Below, in pieces: positions 21,337-31,675 of a stretch of DNA of 32,296 nucleotides (the stretch's first letter is position 1; every line of letters starts with the position of its first letter). Under the pieces are notes generated by a model. The model was not told the DNA's origin. It did not search any database and saw only the letters and a list, made by a program, of their open reading frames with translations. Source of the stretch: Paracoccus sp. (in: a-proteobacteria) (GTDB taxonomy: Bacteria; Pseudomonadota; Alphaproteobacteria; Rhodobacterales; Rhodobacteraceae); contig JAUNTL010000006.1 of assembly GCA_030538705.1 (NCBI GenBank), positions 1 to 32,296 of the forward strand, given 5' to 3'. The position numbers and the translations under genes were made by a program.

Positions 21337-23856
21337 ATGACCAATGTTTTTGATCTCATGGACCCGGCCAGCGGGCTGTGGAAAAAGCCGGCCGGCGATG
21401 CATCGGCCAAACTTGCCGAGATCTTCGGGGCGACGCGCGACGAATACGAGGCCGTGACCCGGACCGGCAGCATTCTGTCAACGGTGGCGCACCGCCATCT
21501 GCGCCGGATCGCGGACAGCCACAGCGCCCGCGCCAGCCAGACCGCGCATGAGGCCGCGGCACTGGCCACGACCCTGCGCAGCGGGGCGACCCCGGCCGGG
21601 CTGGCCGCGCAATGGTCGGCCTATCTGAGCGATGCGGCCGAGCGCGCGGTGCTGACGGCCGATGTGCTGCGCAGGCGCGGCGACATCTTTCTGGATCACG
21701 AGGCCGCCGGCTGCCCGCCCGTGCTGGCCTATGATTACGAGGTGGTCATGGACGGGGCCGAGCTGCCTCATCCGTCGAATTACTTTCTGCTGCGCATCCT
21801 GCCGCCTGCGGGCGTCACCATCGACGACACGCGCCGGCCCTATATCATCATCGACCCGCGCGCCGGCCACGGCCCCGGCATCGGCGGGTTCAAGACCGAC
21901 AGTCAGGTCGGGGTCGCCATGCGCGAAGGTCACCCGGTCTATTTCGTGGCCTTTCGGCGCGCGCCTGAACCGGGGCAGTATCTGTCCTATGTCACGCGGA
22001 CCGAAGCGGCCTTTGTGCGCGAGGTCATGCGCCGCCATCCCGATGCCTCGAACCCGGTCATCATCGGCAATTGTCAGGGCGGATGGGCGACGCTGGTGCT
22101 GGCGGCATCGAACCCCGATCTGACCGGACCCATCGTCATCAACGGCGCGCCCGTCGCGCCATGGGCGGGGCGCGTGGGCGAAAATCCGATGCGCTATAAC
22201 GCCGGCGTTCTGGGTGGGACATGGGTCGCGATGCTGCTGTCCGACCTTGGTGACGGCATCTTTGACGGCGCGCATCTGGTCCAGAACTTTGAACTGCTTA
22301 ACCCCGGCCGCACGATGCTGCGCAAATATACCGATCTTTTCCGCGACCCCGAAACCGCCGCCGCGCGGTTTTTGGAATTTGAAACCTGGTGGGGCGGCTT
22401 TTTCCTGCTGAACGAGCCGGAAATCCGCTGGATCGTCGAACAGCTGTTCGTCGGCAACCGGCTGGTCAAGAACGAGGCCCGGATCGAGCCGGGCCGGCCG
22501 CTGGACCTGAAATCCATCCGCGCGCCGATCATCGCCTTTGCCAGCTTTGGCGATAATATCACGCCCCCTCAGCAGGCGCTGAACTGGATCGCGGAAACCT
22601 ATGCCGATGTGAACGAGATCCGCATCCGCGGCCAGCGGATCATCTATATGGTCCACGAACAGGTCGGCCATCTGGGCATCTTTGTTTCCAGCCAGATCGC
22701 CAATCGCGAACATAGTGAAATGGCCTCGACGATGAAAACGATCGAGGCGCTGTCACCCGGTCTCTATGAGATGAAGATCGAGGATGTGACCGAAGAGGAC
22801 GGGCGCAAACGCTTTACCGTCGGCTTTGCCGAGCGCCGCCTTGACGATATCCGCGCATTGGATGACGGCGTGGCTGATGAACAGCCCTTTGCCGCCGTCG
22901 CCCGCGCATCCGAGATGCAGGCCCAGACCTATGAGGCAATGCTGCGCCCGCTGATCCGGGGCGCCGTCACGCCCTCGATGGCCGCCGCCGGCCGGGCGCT
23001 GCATCCGCTGCGGCTGTCGCGTGCGGCGATATCGTCGGGAAATCCGGCGATGGGCGTGATCGCCTCGGCCGCCGAACGCACCCGCGCGAACCGGCGCAAG
23101 GCACCGCCGGACAACCCCTTCCTTGCCGCCGAGGCATTATGCGTCGCGGCGATGGAACAGGGGCTGGATCTGTGGCGCGACTGGCGCGACATGTGCCATG
23201 AGATGACATTCTATGGCCTGTGGGCGAACCCCTGGGCGCGGCGCTTCGGGCGCGGCCACGAGCTGCGCCGCACCCTCAAAAGCGCGGACGAGCTGCGCGC
23301 CCTGCCCGAGGTGTCCGAGGCATTGATGCGCATTGCTCAGGGCGGATTCGCCGAGGCCGTGATCCGCATGCTGATCCTGATGGCCGACAGCCGGGGCAAT
23401 GTGCGCCGCGACCGGCTGGAGCGTTCGGGCCGGGTGCTGACGATGGATGAACCCTTTGCCGGGCTGGGCGCGGAAAAGCGCGCGATGATCATTCACGAAC
23501 AGACCCTGATCGCCACCTATGAGCCAGAGGCCGCGATCGAGACCCTGCCCAGGCTGCTGAAAACCACGGCCGAGCGCGAAAGGGCCATGTCGGTCGTGCA
23601 ATATATCCCCGGCCGTCTGGACGAGATGTCGCCCGATACGCTGGCCCTTCTGGGCCGCTTCCGCGGCGTGCTGGGGCTGGGTCCGCTTGCCGGTGACGTG
23701 CTGGATGATCCGCTGTCAGGCCCGGATGCGCCGGCACCGGATGACGGCGCGGCGGGCGGCGGGGCGGGTAATGCGCCCGATGCCACGACGCCGCCGGACG
23801 GGTCCACCACCACCGCCCGGCCCCGCAGGCCCGCCCGCCGCGCCAAGGCCCGCTGA
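21337..23856 (+). CDS. DUF3141 protein, PHA-synthase-like alpha/beta hydrolase fold
   Basis: An 839-residue cytoplasmic protein of the DUF3141 family, whose function is not established. The central part (about 125-460) is an alpha/beta hydrolase core. [19 protein letters not shown] puts a Cys (C246) in the G-x-C-x-G-G box of PHA synthases, instead of the usual Ser. [14 protein letters not shown] supplies D406 and [11 protein letters not shown] supplies H445, completing a Cys-Asp-His triad. Helical regions flank it (residues 1-120 and 480-770). The last 55 residues are low-complexity: acidic and Pro/Ala/Gly-rich, then basic ([11 protein letters not shown]). It directly follows the FabI-like gene. 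An acyltransferase or polymerase role on acyl-CoA is inference. Confidence 0.88.
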   Translation: MTNVFDLMDPASGLWKKPAGDASAKLAEIFGATRDEYEAVTRTGSILSTVAHRHLRRIADSHSARASQTAHEAAALATTLRSGATPAGLAAQWSAYLSDAAERAVLTADVLRRRGDIFLDHEAAGCPPVLAYDYEVVMDGAELPHPSNYFLLRILPPAGVTIDDTRRPYIIIDPRAGHGPGIGGFKTDSQVGVAMREGHPVYFVAFRRAPEPGQYLSYVTRTEAAFVREVMRRHPDASNPVIIGNCQGGWATLVLAASNPDLTGPIVINGAPVAPWAGRVGENPMRYNAGVLGGTWVAMLLSDLGDGIFDGAHLVQNFELLNPGRTMLRKYTDLFRDPETAAARFLEFETWWGGFFLLNEPEIRWIVEQLFVGNRLVKNEARIEPGRPLDLKSIRAPIIAFASFGDNITPPQQALNWIAETYADVNEIRIRGQRIIYMVHEQVGHLGIFVSSQIANREHSEMASTMKTIEALSPGLYEMKIEDVTEEDGRKRFTVGFAERRLDDIRALDDGVADEQPFAAVARASEMQAQTYEAMLRPLIRGAVTPSMAAAGRALHPLRLSRAAISSGNPAMGVIASAAERTRANRRKAPPDNPFLAAEALCVAAMEQGLDLWRDWRDMCHEMTFYGLWANPWARRFGRGHELRRTLKSADELRALPEVSEALMRIAQGGFAEAVIRMLILMADSRGNVRRDRLERSGRVLTMDEPFAGLGAEKRAMIIHEQTLIATYEPEAAIETLPRLLKTTAERERAMSVVQYIPGRLDEMSPDTLALLGRFRGVLGLGPLAGDVLDDPLSGPDAPAPDDGAAGGGAGNAPDATTPPDGSTTTARPRRPARRAKAR

Positions 23857-23929
23857 TGCGCGCACCGCTATTGCCAACCGCCCCGTTCCGGGTGACGCTG
23901 GAGCAGGTCATGATACAGGAGATGCAGGG

Positions 23930-24583
23930 ATGAAGGGTGCCCTGACCCCGCTGGATGCCGCAGCGATGATACCCGACGGTGCCAGCCTGATGATCGGCGG
24001 CTTCATGGCCGTCGGCACGCCTGAACGGATTATCGACGCGCTTGTCGCGCGCAAGGCGCGCGGACTGACCGTGATTGCCAATGATACCGCCAGCCCCGGC
24101 CGGGGCATCGGCAAGCTGGTCTCGGCCGGGGCGGTGGATCACGTCATCGCCTCGCATATCGGGCTGAACCCGGAAACGCAGGCCGCGATGATCGACGGCC
24201 GCATCACGGTCGAGCTGGTCCCACAGGGCACATTGGTCGAGCGCATCCGCGCCGGCGGCGTCGGGCTGGGCGGTGTGCTGACACCGACCGGGCTGGGCAC
24301 CGAGGTCGAAGAAGGCAAGCCGGTGATCGAGGTCAACGGGGCGCGCTTTTTGCTGGAAACGCCGCTGCGGGCCGATTTCGCGCTGCTGGCGGCGGCTCAG
24401 GCGGATTATGTCGGCAATCTGATCTATTCGCTGACCGCCAAGAACTTCAACCCGGTGATGGCTCTTGCGGCCGATACGGTGATCGCCCAGCCCGAACTGA
24501 TCGTGCCGGTCGGCGTGATTCCCCCCGATGCGGTCAAGACGCCGGGTGTTCTGGTCGATCACCTGATCCTGCGCGAACGTTAA
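23930..24583 (+). CDS. 3-oxoacid CoA-transferase subunit A
   Basis: The alpha subunit of a class I CoA-transferase (AtoD/ScoA/PcaI type). It moves CoA between an acyl-CoA and a 3-oxo acid such as acetoacetate. The 217-residue protein starts MKGALTPLDAAAMIPDGASL after ACAGGAG. IGGFMAVGTPERIIDAL near residue 22 is the CoA-transferase 1 signature region, with GLTVIANDTASPGRG and a conserved EELVPQGTL-like segment (VELVPQGTLVERIRAGG) further on. YVGNLIYSLTAKNFNPVMAL and LIVPVGVIPPDAVKTPGV close the domain. It lies 73 bases after the DUF3141 gene and 14 before subunit B. The exact acid cannot be told from sequence. Confidence 0.93.
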   Translation: MKGALTPLDAAAMIPDGASLMIGGFMAVGTPERIIDALVARKARGLTVIANDTASPGRGIGKLVSAGAVDHVIASHIGLNPETQAAMIDGRITVELVPQGTLVERIRAGGVGLGGVLTPTGLGTEVEEGKPVIEVNGARFLLETPLRADFALLAAAQADYVGNLIYSLTAKNFNPVMALAADTVIAQPELIVPVGVIPPDAVKTPGVLVDHLILRER

Positions 24584-24597
24584 GGAAAGGACCGGTT

Positions 24598-25251
24598 ATG
24601 GACGCCAAGGAACTGATCGCGCGGCGCGTGGCGCAGGAAATCCGCCCCGGAATGCTGGTCAATCTGGGCATCGGCCTGCCCAGTCTGGTCGCAACCTATG
24701 TCCCCGCTGACCGGGGTGTGTTCTTTCAGGCCGAGAATGGTGTCATCGGGCTGGGCGCCCGCCCGCCCGAAGGGATGGAGGATCCCCATCTGACCGATGC
24801 GGGCGGCGGGTTCGTCTCGGCCGTGCCGGGTGCGGCATCCATCGACAGCGCGATCAGTTTCGGCCTGATCCGCGGCGGACATCTGGACATGACCGTCCTC
24901 GGCGGGCTTCAGGTCGACGAGGCGGGCCATCTCGCCAACTGGAAGGTGCCGGGGCGGATGGTGCCGGGAATGGGCGGCGCGATGGATCTGGTGACCGGCG
25001 CGGCGCGCGTCATCGTCGCCATGCAGCACAGCGCCAAAGGCCAGCCCAAGATCGTGCGCAAATGCTCGTTGCCCTTGACGGCGCTGCGCCGCGTCGATCT
25101 GATCGTCACCGATCTGGCCGTAATCGCGCCATCGGACGAGGGGCTGATCCTGCGCGAGCGCGCGCCGGGCGTTACTCTGGATGACATCCGCGCGGCGACC
25201 GAGGCCGCGCTGATCATCCCCGACGAGGTGCCCGAGTTCAGGCTGGGCTGA
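24598..25251 (+). CDS. 3-oxoacid CoA-transferase subunit B
   Basis: The beta subunit of the same CoA-transferase (AtoA/ScoB/PcaJ type), carrying the catalytic Glu that forms the CoA thioester. The 217-residue protein begins MDAKELIARRVAQEIRPGML. VNLGIGLPSLVATYVP is the family opening, FQAENGVIGLG contains the catalytic Glu (E46, S/ENG motif), and GGHLDMTVLGGLQVDEAGHL and KVPGRMVPGMGGAMDLV are strongly conserved blocks. It follows subunit A by 14 bases with GGAAAGGA ahead of the ATG, so the two are co-translated. Both lengths (217 each) are typical of the two-subunit form. Confidence 0.95.
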   Translation: MDAKELIARRVAQEIRPGMLVNLGIGLPSLVATYVPADRGVFFQAENGVIGLGARPPEGMEDPHLTDAGGGFVSAVPGAASIDSAISFGLIRGGHLDMTVLGGLQVDEAGHLANWKVPGRMVPGMGGAMDLVTGAARVIVAMQHSAKGQPKIVRKCSLPLTALRRVDLIVTDLAVIAPSDEGLILRERAPGVTLDDIRAATEAALIIPDEVPEFRLG

Positions 25252-25304
25252 CGCGGACCGGCGCGCCGGACAAGGTGGAACCGGCTGGGAGGGGGGCCAG
25301 GCCG

Positions 25305-26201
25305 TTGACGCAAAACACATTCTGCGCCCCGGACGGCGCGCGGCTGGCCTATCAGGACGAGGGGAGCGGGCTGCCCCTTCTGGCGCTTGCCGGGCTGACG
25401 CGCGACGGGCGTGATTTCACCTATCTGGCGCGCCGCCTGCCCGGCGATGTGCGGCTGATCCGGCTGGACAGCCGCGGGCGCGGCGGCTCTGACTGGACCG
25501 GCCCTGACAGCTATACCGTCGGGCAAGAGGCCACGGATGCGCTGGCGCTGCTGGATCATCTGGAACTGCCGCGCGCGGCGATCATCGGCTCATCGCGCGG
25601 CGGGCTGCTGGCGATGGCAATGGCGGCCATGGCGCCGGGACGCGTGTCCGGGATCTGCTTTAACGACGTCGGCCCGGTGATCGAACGCGACGGGCTGATG
25701 CGGATCGGCCAGTTCATCGGCCTGCGGCCCAGTGTGCAGACCCTGGACGAGGTGGCCGACCGCCTGCCCGCCGCAATGCCGGGTTTTGCCAATGTCCCGC
25801 CCGAACGCTGGGCCGAGGAAACGATCCGCCATTATGTGCAGGAAAGCGACGGCGTCGGGCTGACCTATGATCCGGCGCTGCGCCAGTCCTTTGATGCGTC
25901 GATGCAGGCAGATCCCCTGCCGGACGCATGGCCGCTGTTCGATGCCTGTGCCGGGCTGCCACTGGCGCTGATCCGTGGCGCCGGGTCAGATGTGTTAAGC
26001 GCGCGTGTCGCGGCCGAGATGCGCGCGCGCCGGCCCGACATGCTGTTCGCCGAACTGGCTGATCGCGGCCATATCCCGTTTCTGGATGAACCCGAGGCAC
26101 TGGCAGTCATCCGAGACTGGCTTGGTCAGGTCCATGGATCCAAGGCCGGGACAGACACAGATGCACCCGCCCCGGCAGAGGACATGCCCGCGGCACCCTG
26201 A
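25305..26201 (+). CDS. Alpha/beta hydrolase
   Basis: A 298-residue soluble alpha/beta hydrolase. A TTG start at 25305 is preferred because GGGAGGGGGG lies 8-16 bases upstream; a GTG at 25275 would add 10 residues. FCAPDGARLAYQDEGSG is the typical first strand pair, LDSRGRGGSDW carries the oxyanion-side loop, IIGSSRGGLLAMAMAAMAPG has the nucleophile Ser (G-x-S-x-G), and DRGHIPFLDEPEALAVIRDW has the catalytic His. The 20-residue tail after the last helix is Asp/Pro/Ala-rich. It is 53 bases after the CoA-transferase genes on the same strand, so it may hydrolyse a product or an ester in the same route. The substrate is unknown. Confidence 0.87.
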   Translation: MTQNTFCAPDGARLAYQDEGSGLPLLALAGLTRDGRDFTYLARRLPGDVRLIRLDSRGRGGSDWTGPDSYTVGQEATDALALLDHLELPRAAIIGSSRGGLLAMAMAAMAPGRVSGICFNDVGPVIERDGLMRIGQFIGLRPSVQTLDEVADRLPAAMPGFANVPPERWAEETIRHYVQESDGVGLTYDPALRQSFDASMQADPLPDAWPLFDACAGLPLALIRGAGSDVLSARVAAEMRARRPDMLFAELADRGHIPFLDEPEALAVIRDWLGQVHGSKAGTDTDAPAPAEDMPAAP

Positions 26202-26399
26202 TCGCGCCCCGGCTGCGGCGGGCCGGGCCTTGTCCGCCGGGCAGGCAGAAAATCGCGGACGGGGCCATGCCTGATCGCGCGCGGGCGGCCCCATATATGC
26301 AACCGCCGCACCCCGCCTCTCACACGTCGGGCCGGGGGTATCACGCCACTGTCGCGCCGGTATCGCCCCGCCTTGTCATCGGCCGATAGGCGCGCGCCT

Positions 26400-27179
26400 T
26401 CAGCCCAGCCCGTTCGAGGTCGCCTGAATATGCGCCCGCATCCCGCCGTCGCAGGGGATATTGACCCCGCGCAGCCAGCCCGCGCCATCCGACAGCAAAA
26501 ACACCACCAGAGGCGCGATATCACCGGGCCGGCCGGGGCGGTCCATGATGCGCATGTCCTCTTCGGCGCGCTCGCCCAGGGTTTCAATAAAATCGGCGAG
26601 GATCGGCGTGTCGACCGGGCCGGGGCTGACCGCATTCATGCGGATCCCGCGCGCCCGCCATGTCCAGCGGTTCTGATGCGTCCATGCGATCAGGGCCTGC
26701 TTGGTAAAGAAATAGCTGTTCTCTGCCCCGATACCGTGATCTGCGCAAAAGGCCGCGACATCGCCATGGCGCAGCCCATCGGCGGCGCTGATCCTTGCGA
26801 CCTCGCCTTCCCATCCCAACCCGGCGAGCGAGGCAAGGTTCACGATTGACGCCCCGTCCGCAAGGCTGTCGACCAGACCCAGCGTCAGCCGCTTCAGCGC
26901 GACAAGATTGACCGTCACCACGATCTCGGCCGGGGCGGTCGGGGGCACGCCCGCGATATTGGCCAGCCCGTCGGCACGCAGCATCGCCAGATCCGCGATC
27001 AGCGCGTCAACCGCGGCCTCATCCGTCAGATCGACAAGGTGAAAGCCGTCCAGCCCTATCCCGGCGGGGTTGCGGTCGACACCGATCACGCGACCGCCTG
27101 CGGCCCTGATCCGGCTTGCCGTTTCCGCCCCGATCCCCGAGGACACACCCGTCACGATAATGGTCTTGCCCTCCAGCAC
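26400..27179 (-). CDS. SDR-family oxidoreductase, coniferyl-alcohol-dehydrogenase-like
   Basis: A 259-residue classical short-chain dehydrogenase. MLEGKTIIVTGVSSGIGAET gives the TGxxxGxG nucleotide motif, VIGVDRNP the NAD-preferring acidic end of strand 2, and NIAGVP the structural motif. SIVNLASLAG carries the catalytic Ser region and SYFFTKQAL the Y-x3-K pair. RMNAVSPGPVDTPIL follows. The opening and VDRNP motif recall coniferyl-alcohol dehydrogenase and 3-alpha-hydroxysteroid dehydrogenase relatives. No lignin or steroid genes are nearby, so the substrate is undetermined. It is divergent from the CHAT gene (137-base gap) and convergent with the hydrolase. Confidence 0.87.
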   Translation of the reverse strand: MLEGKTIIVTGVSSGIGAETASRIRAAGGRVIGVDRNPAGIGLDGFHLVDLTDEAAVDALIADLAMLRADGLANIAGVPPTAPAEIVVTVNLVALKRLTLGLVDSLADGASIVNLASLAGLGWEGEVARISAADGLRHGDVAAFCADHGIGAENSYFFTKQALIAWTHQNRWTWRARGIRMNAVSPGPVDTPILADFIETLGERAEEDMRIMDRPGRPGDIAPLVVFLLSDGAGWLRGVNIPCDGGMRAHIQATSNGLG

Positions 27180-27316
27180 AGCGCTTTCCCCACACAGCCC
27201 CGGATTTCAGATCATTGTCAGCCCGCCGGACGCCCCGCGTCAACACCCCCGACAGATGCCATTGCCACCCGGCCATTCGCGGTTAGCATGCCCGCAGCCA
27301 ACAAAGGGCCAAGCCG

Positions 27317-30244
27317 ATGCTGCGTGCTGCAAGCTGTGTAACCTGCCTGATGCTGTGGACTGGCGCCGCCCTTGCCGACGGCGCCCTTGCGGCCGCGTTT
27401 GACAGCTGGCGCCAAAGACCCGCGCCCGAAACCGCAATCGGGGTCACCGCCGAGGTCATGCGTCTGTCCGCACTGCCCGACTGGCCCGCGATTGCCGGGC
27501 TGGGCGCGAACGAGGTCGCGGCGATGCTGCCGCTTTTACCACAGGATCAGGCGGCCGAGCTGATCTTGCTGACGGCGATGGCGCAGGGCTATGGCGGCGA
27601 CCGCGTGGCGCAGGATGCGATTGCCGCCGCCGCCGACGAATTTGCCCGCGCCCTGCCCGGACCCGCCGCCCGATCCCTGTCGGTCAACCTTGGCTATGGC
27701 TATCTTCAGACCGGCGCGCCTGATCGCGCCTTTGAGCGGCTTGACCAAGCCCGCCAACAGATCGAGGCCGCCGGCGACGCCGCGGCGCTGATCAATATCT
27801 GCATAATGGCAAGCGATACCTTTGACCGTTACGGCCACACCGCCGAGGCCGGCAGCTTCTATGCCGGTTGCGATGCCAGCCCGCTTTTGCGCCGCGCGCG
27901 GGCGCCCGGCACCGGCATCTTTCATCACAATCAGGCACAGTTTCTGGCCGGACAGGGCGAGGTTGAGCCCGCCATCTCGCGTCACCGGCTGGCACTGGAA
28001 TATCTGGATCAGGAGTTCGGCGACCCTTCGGTCGAGCTGGCCAATGCCTATGACGCGCTGGCAATGACGCTGCTGCACGCGGGCGAACTGGGGGCGGCGG
28101 ATACCACGGCCGGTCTGGCACAGACGCAGGCCGTTCAGGCCGCCGGAACGGATCACGCCGATTACTGGCGCATCGCCAATAATGCCGCCTCGATCAAGCG
28201 CGCGCTGCGGCTGCCCGCACATGCCTATGACCTGGATGCGGCCGCACTGGAATGGCGCCGCGCCAATCTGGGCGAGGATGCGGCGCTCAGCTATGCGTCA
28301 TGGCTGAACCTGTCGCTCGATCTGGCCGGGATGGGCGAATGGCAGGCGGCGGGCGAGAATTTTCTGGCGCTTTATGCCCGCCTTGCCGGGGGCGAGCCGA
28401 TCCCCTACAGCCGCGAGGTGCTGGAGGCATATCTGCATTACATCAAGGCCCGGCAGGATGCCGAAAAGGGTCTGCCGGCACGTCTGCCGCCCTTTAACCC
28501 GCTGATCCGTCAGGGCGCCCCGGCCGAGCTGTTCACCGGGATGACCGATCTGGCCGTTGATCAGCTGCTTGCCAGAGGCGAGACCGACGAGGCGCTGCGT
28601 CTTGCCGACTGGCTGCACGGGTTTCTCGGGCGCGAGATCGGCCCGCACCATCCCTTTACCTTTGAGGCCGCGCTGCTGGCGGCGCGCGCACAGGCGCCGC
28701 GATCAGCCGAAGCAGCATCGGCCGCACTGGCGGGGCTGGATATCGACGCATTCAACTGGACCCGCAGGCAGGCGCTCAGCGGCAGCTATGATGCGGCGCT
28801 GGCGGCGCGGGTTCTGGGCGATGATCTGCTGACGGAAATGGCCCGGCATGCGATTGCGACCCCCGCGTTCTCGGCACAGTTCGGCGATGCCATCCACCGC
28901 TGGAAAACGCTTGAAGATCCCTCGGACCGCATTCTTGACCGGGTTGCGCGACAGGCCGATGACCCCGGCCTGCGGCAGGCGGCGCGCGATTACGCCCTGG
29001 CCGCTGCCCGCCTGCGCGAGACAGCCCGCGCCGAGCCGGTATCCGAGGGCCTCGCCCGTCAGGACGAGGCGCTGCGCCATCAGCGCGCCGCGCTTAACCT
29101 GCGTCTTGCCGGCGCGGGGCTGGCGCAGGTGATGCCGCCGCTGGCCGCGCTGGATCAGTCCGCCCCGGCAGGTTTCACGGTCGCCGCGGGCGATGTGGTG
29201 ATCGACCTGATCCTTTTGCGCGAATGGGCGGGACACGACCGGTCGGGCACAGCGGACACGCTGGCGCTTTATGCGGCGGTTTACCGTGCCGATACCGCGC
29301 CGGTCATTCATCTGGTCAGCCGCATGAAAGATGCCCCCCAAAGGATGGCCGCTTTCCACGCGCAGCTGCACCGCGATCTTGGCCCCTGGCTGGCAGCCGA
29401 GGCCGGGGCGGAAAAGCGGCTGTTCATCGCCCCCGACGCCATGTTGTTCCAGTTCGACCTGCCCGGCCTGCGCGATGCCACCGGCGCAAGGCTGGGTGAA
29501 AGCCATGATGTCTATCTGCTGACCGACCGCGGTGCCTATGCACGCCACGACACGGAACCGGGGCTTGATCGGGGGGACAGGATCCTGCTGGCCGGGGCCG
29601 TTCAGACCTCGCCCGACGCCCCCGGATATCTGCCCGGCGCATTGCACGAGATCGAGACCATCGCCGCCCTGACCGCCACCGCCGGCGCCGAGGTAACCCG
29701 CCTGACCGGCACCGAGGCGACCGCATCACATGTCGCAAGCGGCGCCGAGGGCGCGGCCATCCTTCATCTGGCGACGCATGGGTTCTTTCACGCCGTTTCG
29801 GATCATCCCGCCAGCCTGATGAATGCCGGCCTCGTGCTGGCCGCCCCGGCAGACGGATCCGGCGCGTCGGGCGCCACCGATGGAATGGGTGGGGCGGACG
29901 GGATCGTCCATGCGCTTGAGCTGATGGAATGGAACCTCGGCGCGGCGCGGCTGGTGGTGCTGTCGGCCTGCGATACGGGTGTCGGGGCAACCACCCCGAT
30001 TGATGCCGTGCGTGGCCTGCCGCTGGCCCTGTCACGCGCCGGCGCACGCCGCTCGCTGGTGACGCTGGGACCGGTGCCCGACCACCAGACCGCGCGCATC
30101 ATGGAGCGGTTCTATACCCACCTGACCACCGGCCGGCAGAGCTATGCCGACGCCTTCAACGCCACCAGACGCGACATCTGGGCCGGCCGGATCGAGGGCG
30201 TGAACCCCGAGACGGGGGCCTATTTCGTGCTTTACAGCCATTGA
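27317..30244 (+). CDS. Secreted CHAT-domain protein with TPR-like repeats
   Basis: A 975-residue protein with an N-terminal signal peptide (residues 1-21, ending AALADG). It has a long Ala/Leu-rich helical-repeat region (about 40-560) that looks like tetratricopeptide-type helices, and a C-terminal CHAT domain (about 650-975). CHAT is a caspase-like cysteine peptidase domain: the dyad is visible as HLATHGFF (H821) and [11 protein letters not shown] (C885), both in the expected motifs. [20 protein letters not shown] and [12 protein letters not shown] complete the fold. Export to the periplasm or outside sets it apart from cytoplasmic CHAT effectors such as Csx29 or TPR-CHAT. The target is unknown. 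It is single, in its own transcription unit. Confidence 0.9.
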   Translation: MLRAASCVTCLMLWTGAALADGALAAAFDSWRQRPAPETAIGVTAEVMRLSALPDWPAIAGLGANEVAAMLPLLPQDQAAELILLTAMAQGYGGDRVAQDAIAAAADEFARALPGPAARSLSVNLGYGYLQTGAPDRAFERLDQARQQIEAAGDAAALINICIMASDTFDRYGHTAEAGSFYAGCDASPLLRRARAPGTGIFHHNQAQFLAGQGEVEPAISRHRLALEYLDQEFGDPSVELANAYDALAMTLLHAGELGAADTTAGLAQTQAVQAAGTDHADYWRIANNAASIKRALRLPAHAYDLDAAALEWRRANLGEDAALSYASWLNLSLDLAGMGEWQAAGENFLALYARLAGGEPIPYSREVLEAYLHYIKARQDAEKGLPARLPPFNPLIRQGAPAELFTGMTDLAVDQLLARGETDEALRLADWLHGFLGREIGPHHPFTFEAALLAARAQAPRSAEAASAALAGLDIDAFNWTRRQALSGSYDAALAARVLGDDLLTEMARHAIATPAFSAQFGDAIHRWKTLEDPSDRILDRVARQADDPGLRQAARDYALAAARLRETARAEPVSEGLARQDEALRHQRAALNLRLAGAGLAQVMPPLAALDQSAPAGFTVAAGDVVIDLILLREWAGHDRSGTADTLALYAAVYRADTAPVIHLVSRMKDAPQRMAAFHAQLHRDLGPWLAAEAGAEKRLFIAPDAMLFQFDLPGLRDATGARLGESHDVYLLTDRGAYARHDTEPGLDRGDRILLAGAVQTSPDAPGYLPGALHEIETIAALTATAGAEVTRLTGTEATASHVASGAEGAAILHLATHGFFHAVSDHPASLMNAGLVLAAPADGSGASGATDGMGGADGIVHALELMEWNLGAARLVVLSACDTGVGATTPIDAVRGLPLALSRAGARRSLVTLGPVPDHQTARIMERFYTHLTTGRQSYADAFNATRRDIWAGRIEGVNPETGAYFVLYSH

Positions 30245-30283
30245 GGTCACGGCACGAAAGCAGGGGACAGGACGGGTGGGATC

Positions 30284-30359
30284 TGGTGGAGCCGAGGGGA
30301 ATCGAACCCCTGGCCTCGTCATTGCGAACGACGCGCTCTACCAACTGAGCTACGGCCCC
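30284..30359 (-). tRNA. tRNA-Ala (anticodon CGC)
   Basis: Folds cleanly on the minus strand: 7-bp acceptor, GCTC/GAGC D-stem, anticodon stem CGTCG/TGACG with loop TTCGCAA (anticodon CGC, reads GCG), AGGGG/CCCCT T-stem with TTCGATT, and an encoded 3' CCA. The acceptor contains G3-U70, the alanine identity pair, which confirms Ala. Length is 76 with CCA. Confidence 0.97.
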
Positions 30360-30370
30360 ATAAGGCCGGC

Positions 30371-30399
30371 TATGTGGACCGGGCATGGTGAATTGTCAA
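30371..30399 (-). promoter_or_regulatory. Promoter of tRNA-Ala
   Basis: On the minus strand a perfect CTTGACA has its -35 hexamer at 30399-30394. The -10 is poor: CACATA after 17 bases or ACATAG after 18. The mature tRNA begins at 30359, which fits a start near 30364. Confidence 0.5.
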
Positions 30400-30466
30400 G
30401 CCGGCAAAAGGCGGGCTTGCGCCCGGCGATCACCCGCGCCATCTGTGGGGCCAAAAGGGGAATGTG

Positions 30467-31675
30467 ATGGATATCGTCATCATCGGCGCCGGTCAGGCGG
30501 CGGCATCTCTGGCGGCAAAGCTGCGCGTGCTTGATCACAAGGGCGCCATTACCCTGATCGGCGATGAACCCGTGCCGCCCTATCAGCGCCCGCCGCTTTC
30601 GAAATCCTATCTTCTGGGCGAGATGGGGCTGGACCGGCTGACCCTGCGGGCACCCGAATGGTGGGCGCAGCAGGACATCCGCCTGCTGACCGGCACAAGG
30701 GCGACCGGCATTGACCGCGCGGCGCGGCAGGTCGAAACCCCGGCTGGTCCGGTCCGCTATGACCAGCTTGTGCTGGCCACCGGGGCATCGGCGCGCAGGC
30801 TGCCGGCGGCGATGGGCGGCGGGCTTGGCGGGCTGCATACCATCCGCACTCTGGACGATATCGCCCGCCTGCGCCCGGAGATGGTGCCGGGCCGGCGGCT
30901 GGCGGTCATCGGTGGCGGCTATATCGGGCTGGAGGCGGCGGCGGTCGCGCACAAACTGGGGCTGGAGGTGACGCTGATCGAGGCCGCGCCGCGCATTCTG
31001 GGCCGGGTCGCGGCGCGCGAGACCGCCGACATGATCCGCGATCTGCACCGCGCCCATGGTGTCACCATCCTTGAGGGCACCGCCCTGACCGCGCTGACAG
31101 GCGATGACACGGGCCGGGTCCGCGCGCTGCATCTGGCCGATGGCAGCCGGATTACGGCGGATCTGGTCATCCTCGGGATCGGGGTCGCACCCGAGACCGC
31201 GCTGGCGGCCGCGGCCGGGCTGGAGATCGCGGATGGCATCGCCTGCGACATGCAGGGACGGACCTCTGATCCCGCGATCTGGGCCGCGGGGGATTGCGCC
31301 TCTTTTCCCCGGGGGGCCGGACGGTTGCGGCTGGAAAGCGTCGGCAATGCCATCGACATGGCCGAGCTGGTTGCGGCGAACATGCTGGGCGCGGGTCAGG
31401 CATATATCCCGCGCCCGTGGTTCTGGTCCGATCAATATGATGCAAAGTTGCAGATCGCCGGGCTGAACGCCGGCCATGACCATATCGTTACGCGGCCGGG
31501 CGCCGGGGCGCATTCCGGCTCGGTCTGGTATTTCGCCGGCGCCACCCTGATCGCGGTCGACGCGCTGAACGATCCGCGCGCCTATATGGTCGGCAAGCGC
31601 CTGATCGAGGCCGGGCGCAGCCCCGATCCGGCGGCCCTGTCCGATCCCGCGACCGAGCTGAAGGCGCTGCTGTGA
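30467..31675 (+). CDS. FAD/NAD(P)H ferredoxin reductase-like oxidoreductase
   Basis: A 402-residue pyridine-nucleotide-disulfide-family flavoprotein without the redox disulfide, like ferredoxin reductases of oxygenase systems. The ATG at 30467 follows AAAAGGGGAA; a GTG one codon earlier is possible. Features: IVIIGAGQAAASLAAKLR (FAD Rossmann), PYQRPPLSKSYLLGE, LVLATGASARRLP, AVIGGGYIGLEAAAVAHKLG (NAD Rossmann) and IWAAGDCASFP (FAD second motif). Its C-terminal domain has WFWSDQYDAKLQIAGLN, the usual reductase motif. It probably passes electrons from NAD(P)H to a [2Fe-2S] ferredoxin, but no ferredoxin or oxygenase gene is adjacent. Its stop overlaps the rsmD start by 4 bases (GTGA). Confidence 0.92.
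   Translation: MDIVIIGAGQAAASLAAKLRVLDHKGAITLIGDEPVPPYQRPPLSKSYLLGEMGLDRLTLRAPEWWAQQDIRLLTGTRATGIDRAARQVETPAGPVRYDQLVLATGASARRLPAAMGGGLGGLHTIRTLDDIARLRPEMVPGRRLAVIGGGYIGLEAAAVAHKLGLEVTLIEAAPRILGRVAARETADMIRDLHRAHGVTILEGTALTALTGDDTGRVRALHLADGSRITADLVILGIGVAPETALAAAAGLEIADGIACDMQGRTSDPAIWAAGDCASFPRGAGRLRLESVGNAIDMAELVAANMLGAGQAYIPRPWFWSDQYDAKLQIAGLNAGHDHIVTRPGAGAHSGSVWYFAGATLIAVDALNDPRAYMVGKRLIEAGRSPDPAALSDPATELKALL

Noticed and set aside
30284-30359. tRNA-Ala as an integration site (att) for a genomic island
   Set aside because: No integrase gene and no repeat of the tRNA 3' end were found in the window; neighbours on both sides look like core genes.
30350-31513. Long minus-strand open frame opposite the flavoprotein gene
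   Set aside because: It overlaps a tRNA promoter and is a low-complexity shadow of a well-supported gene.
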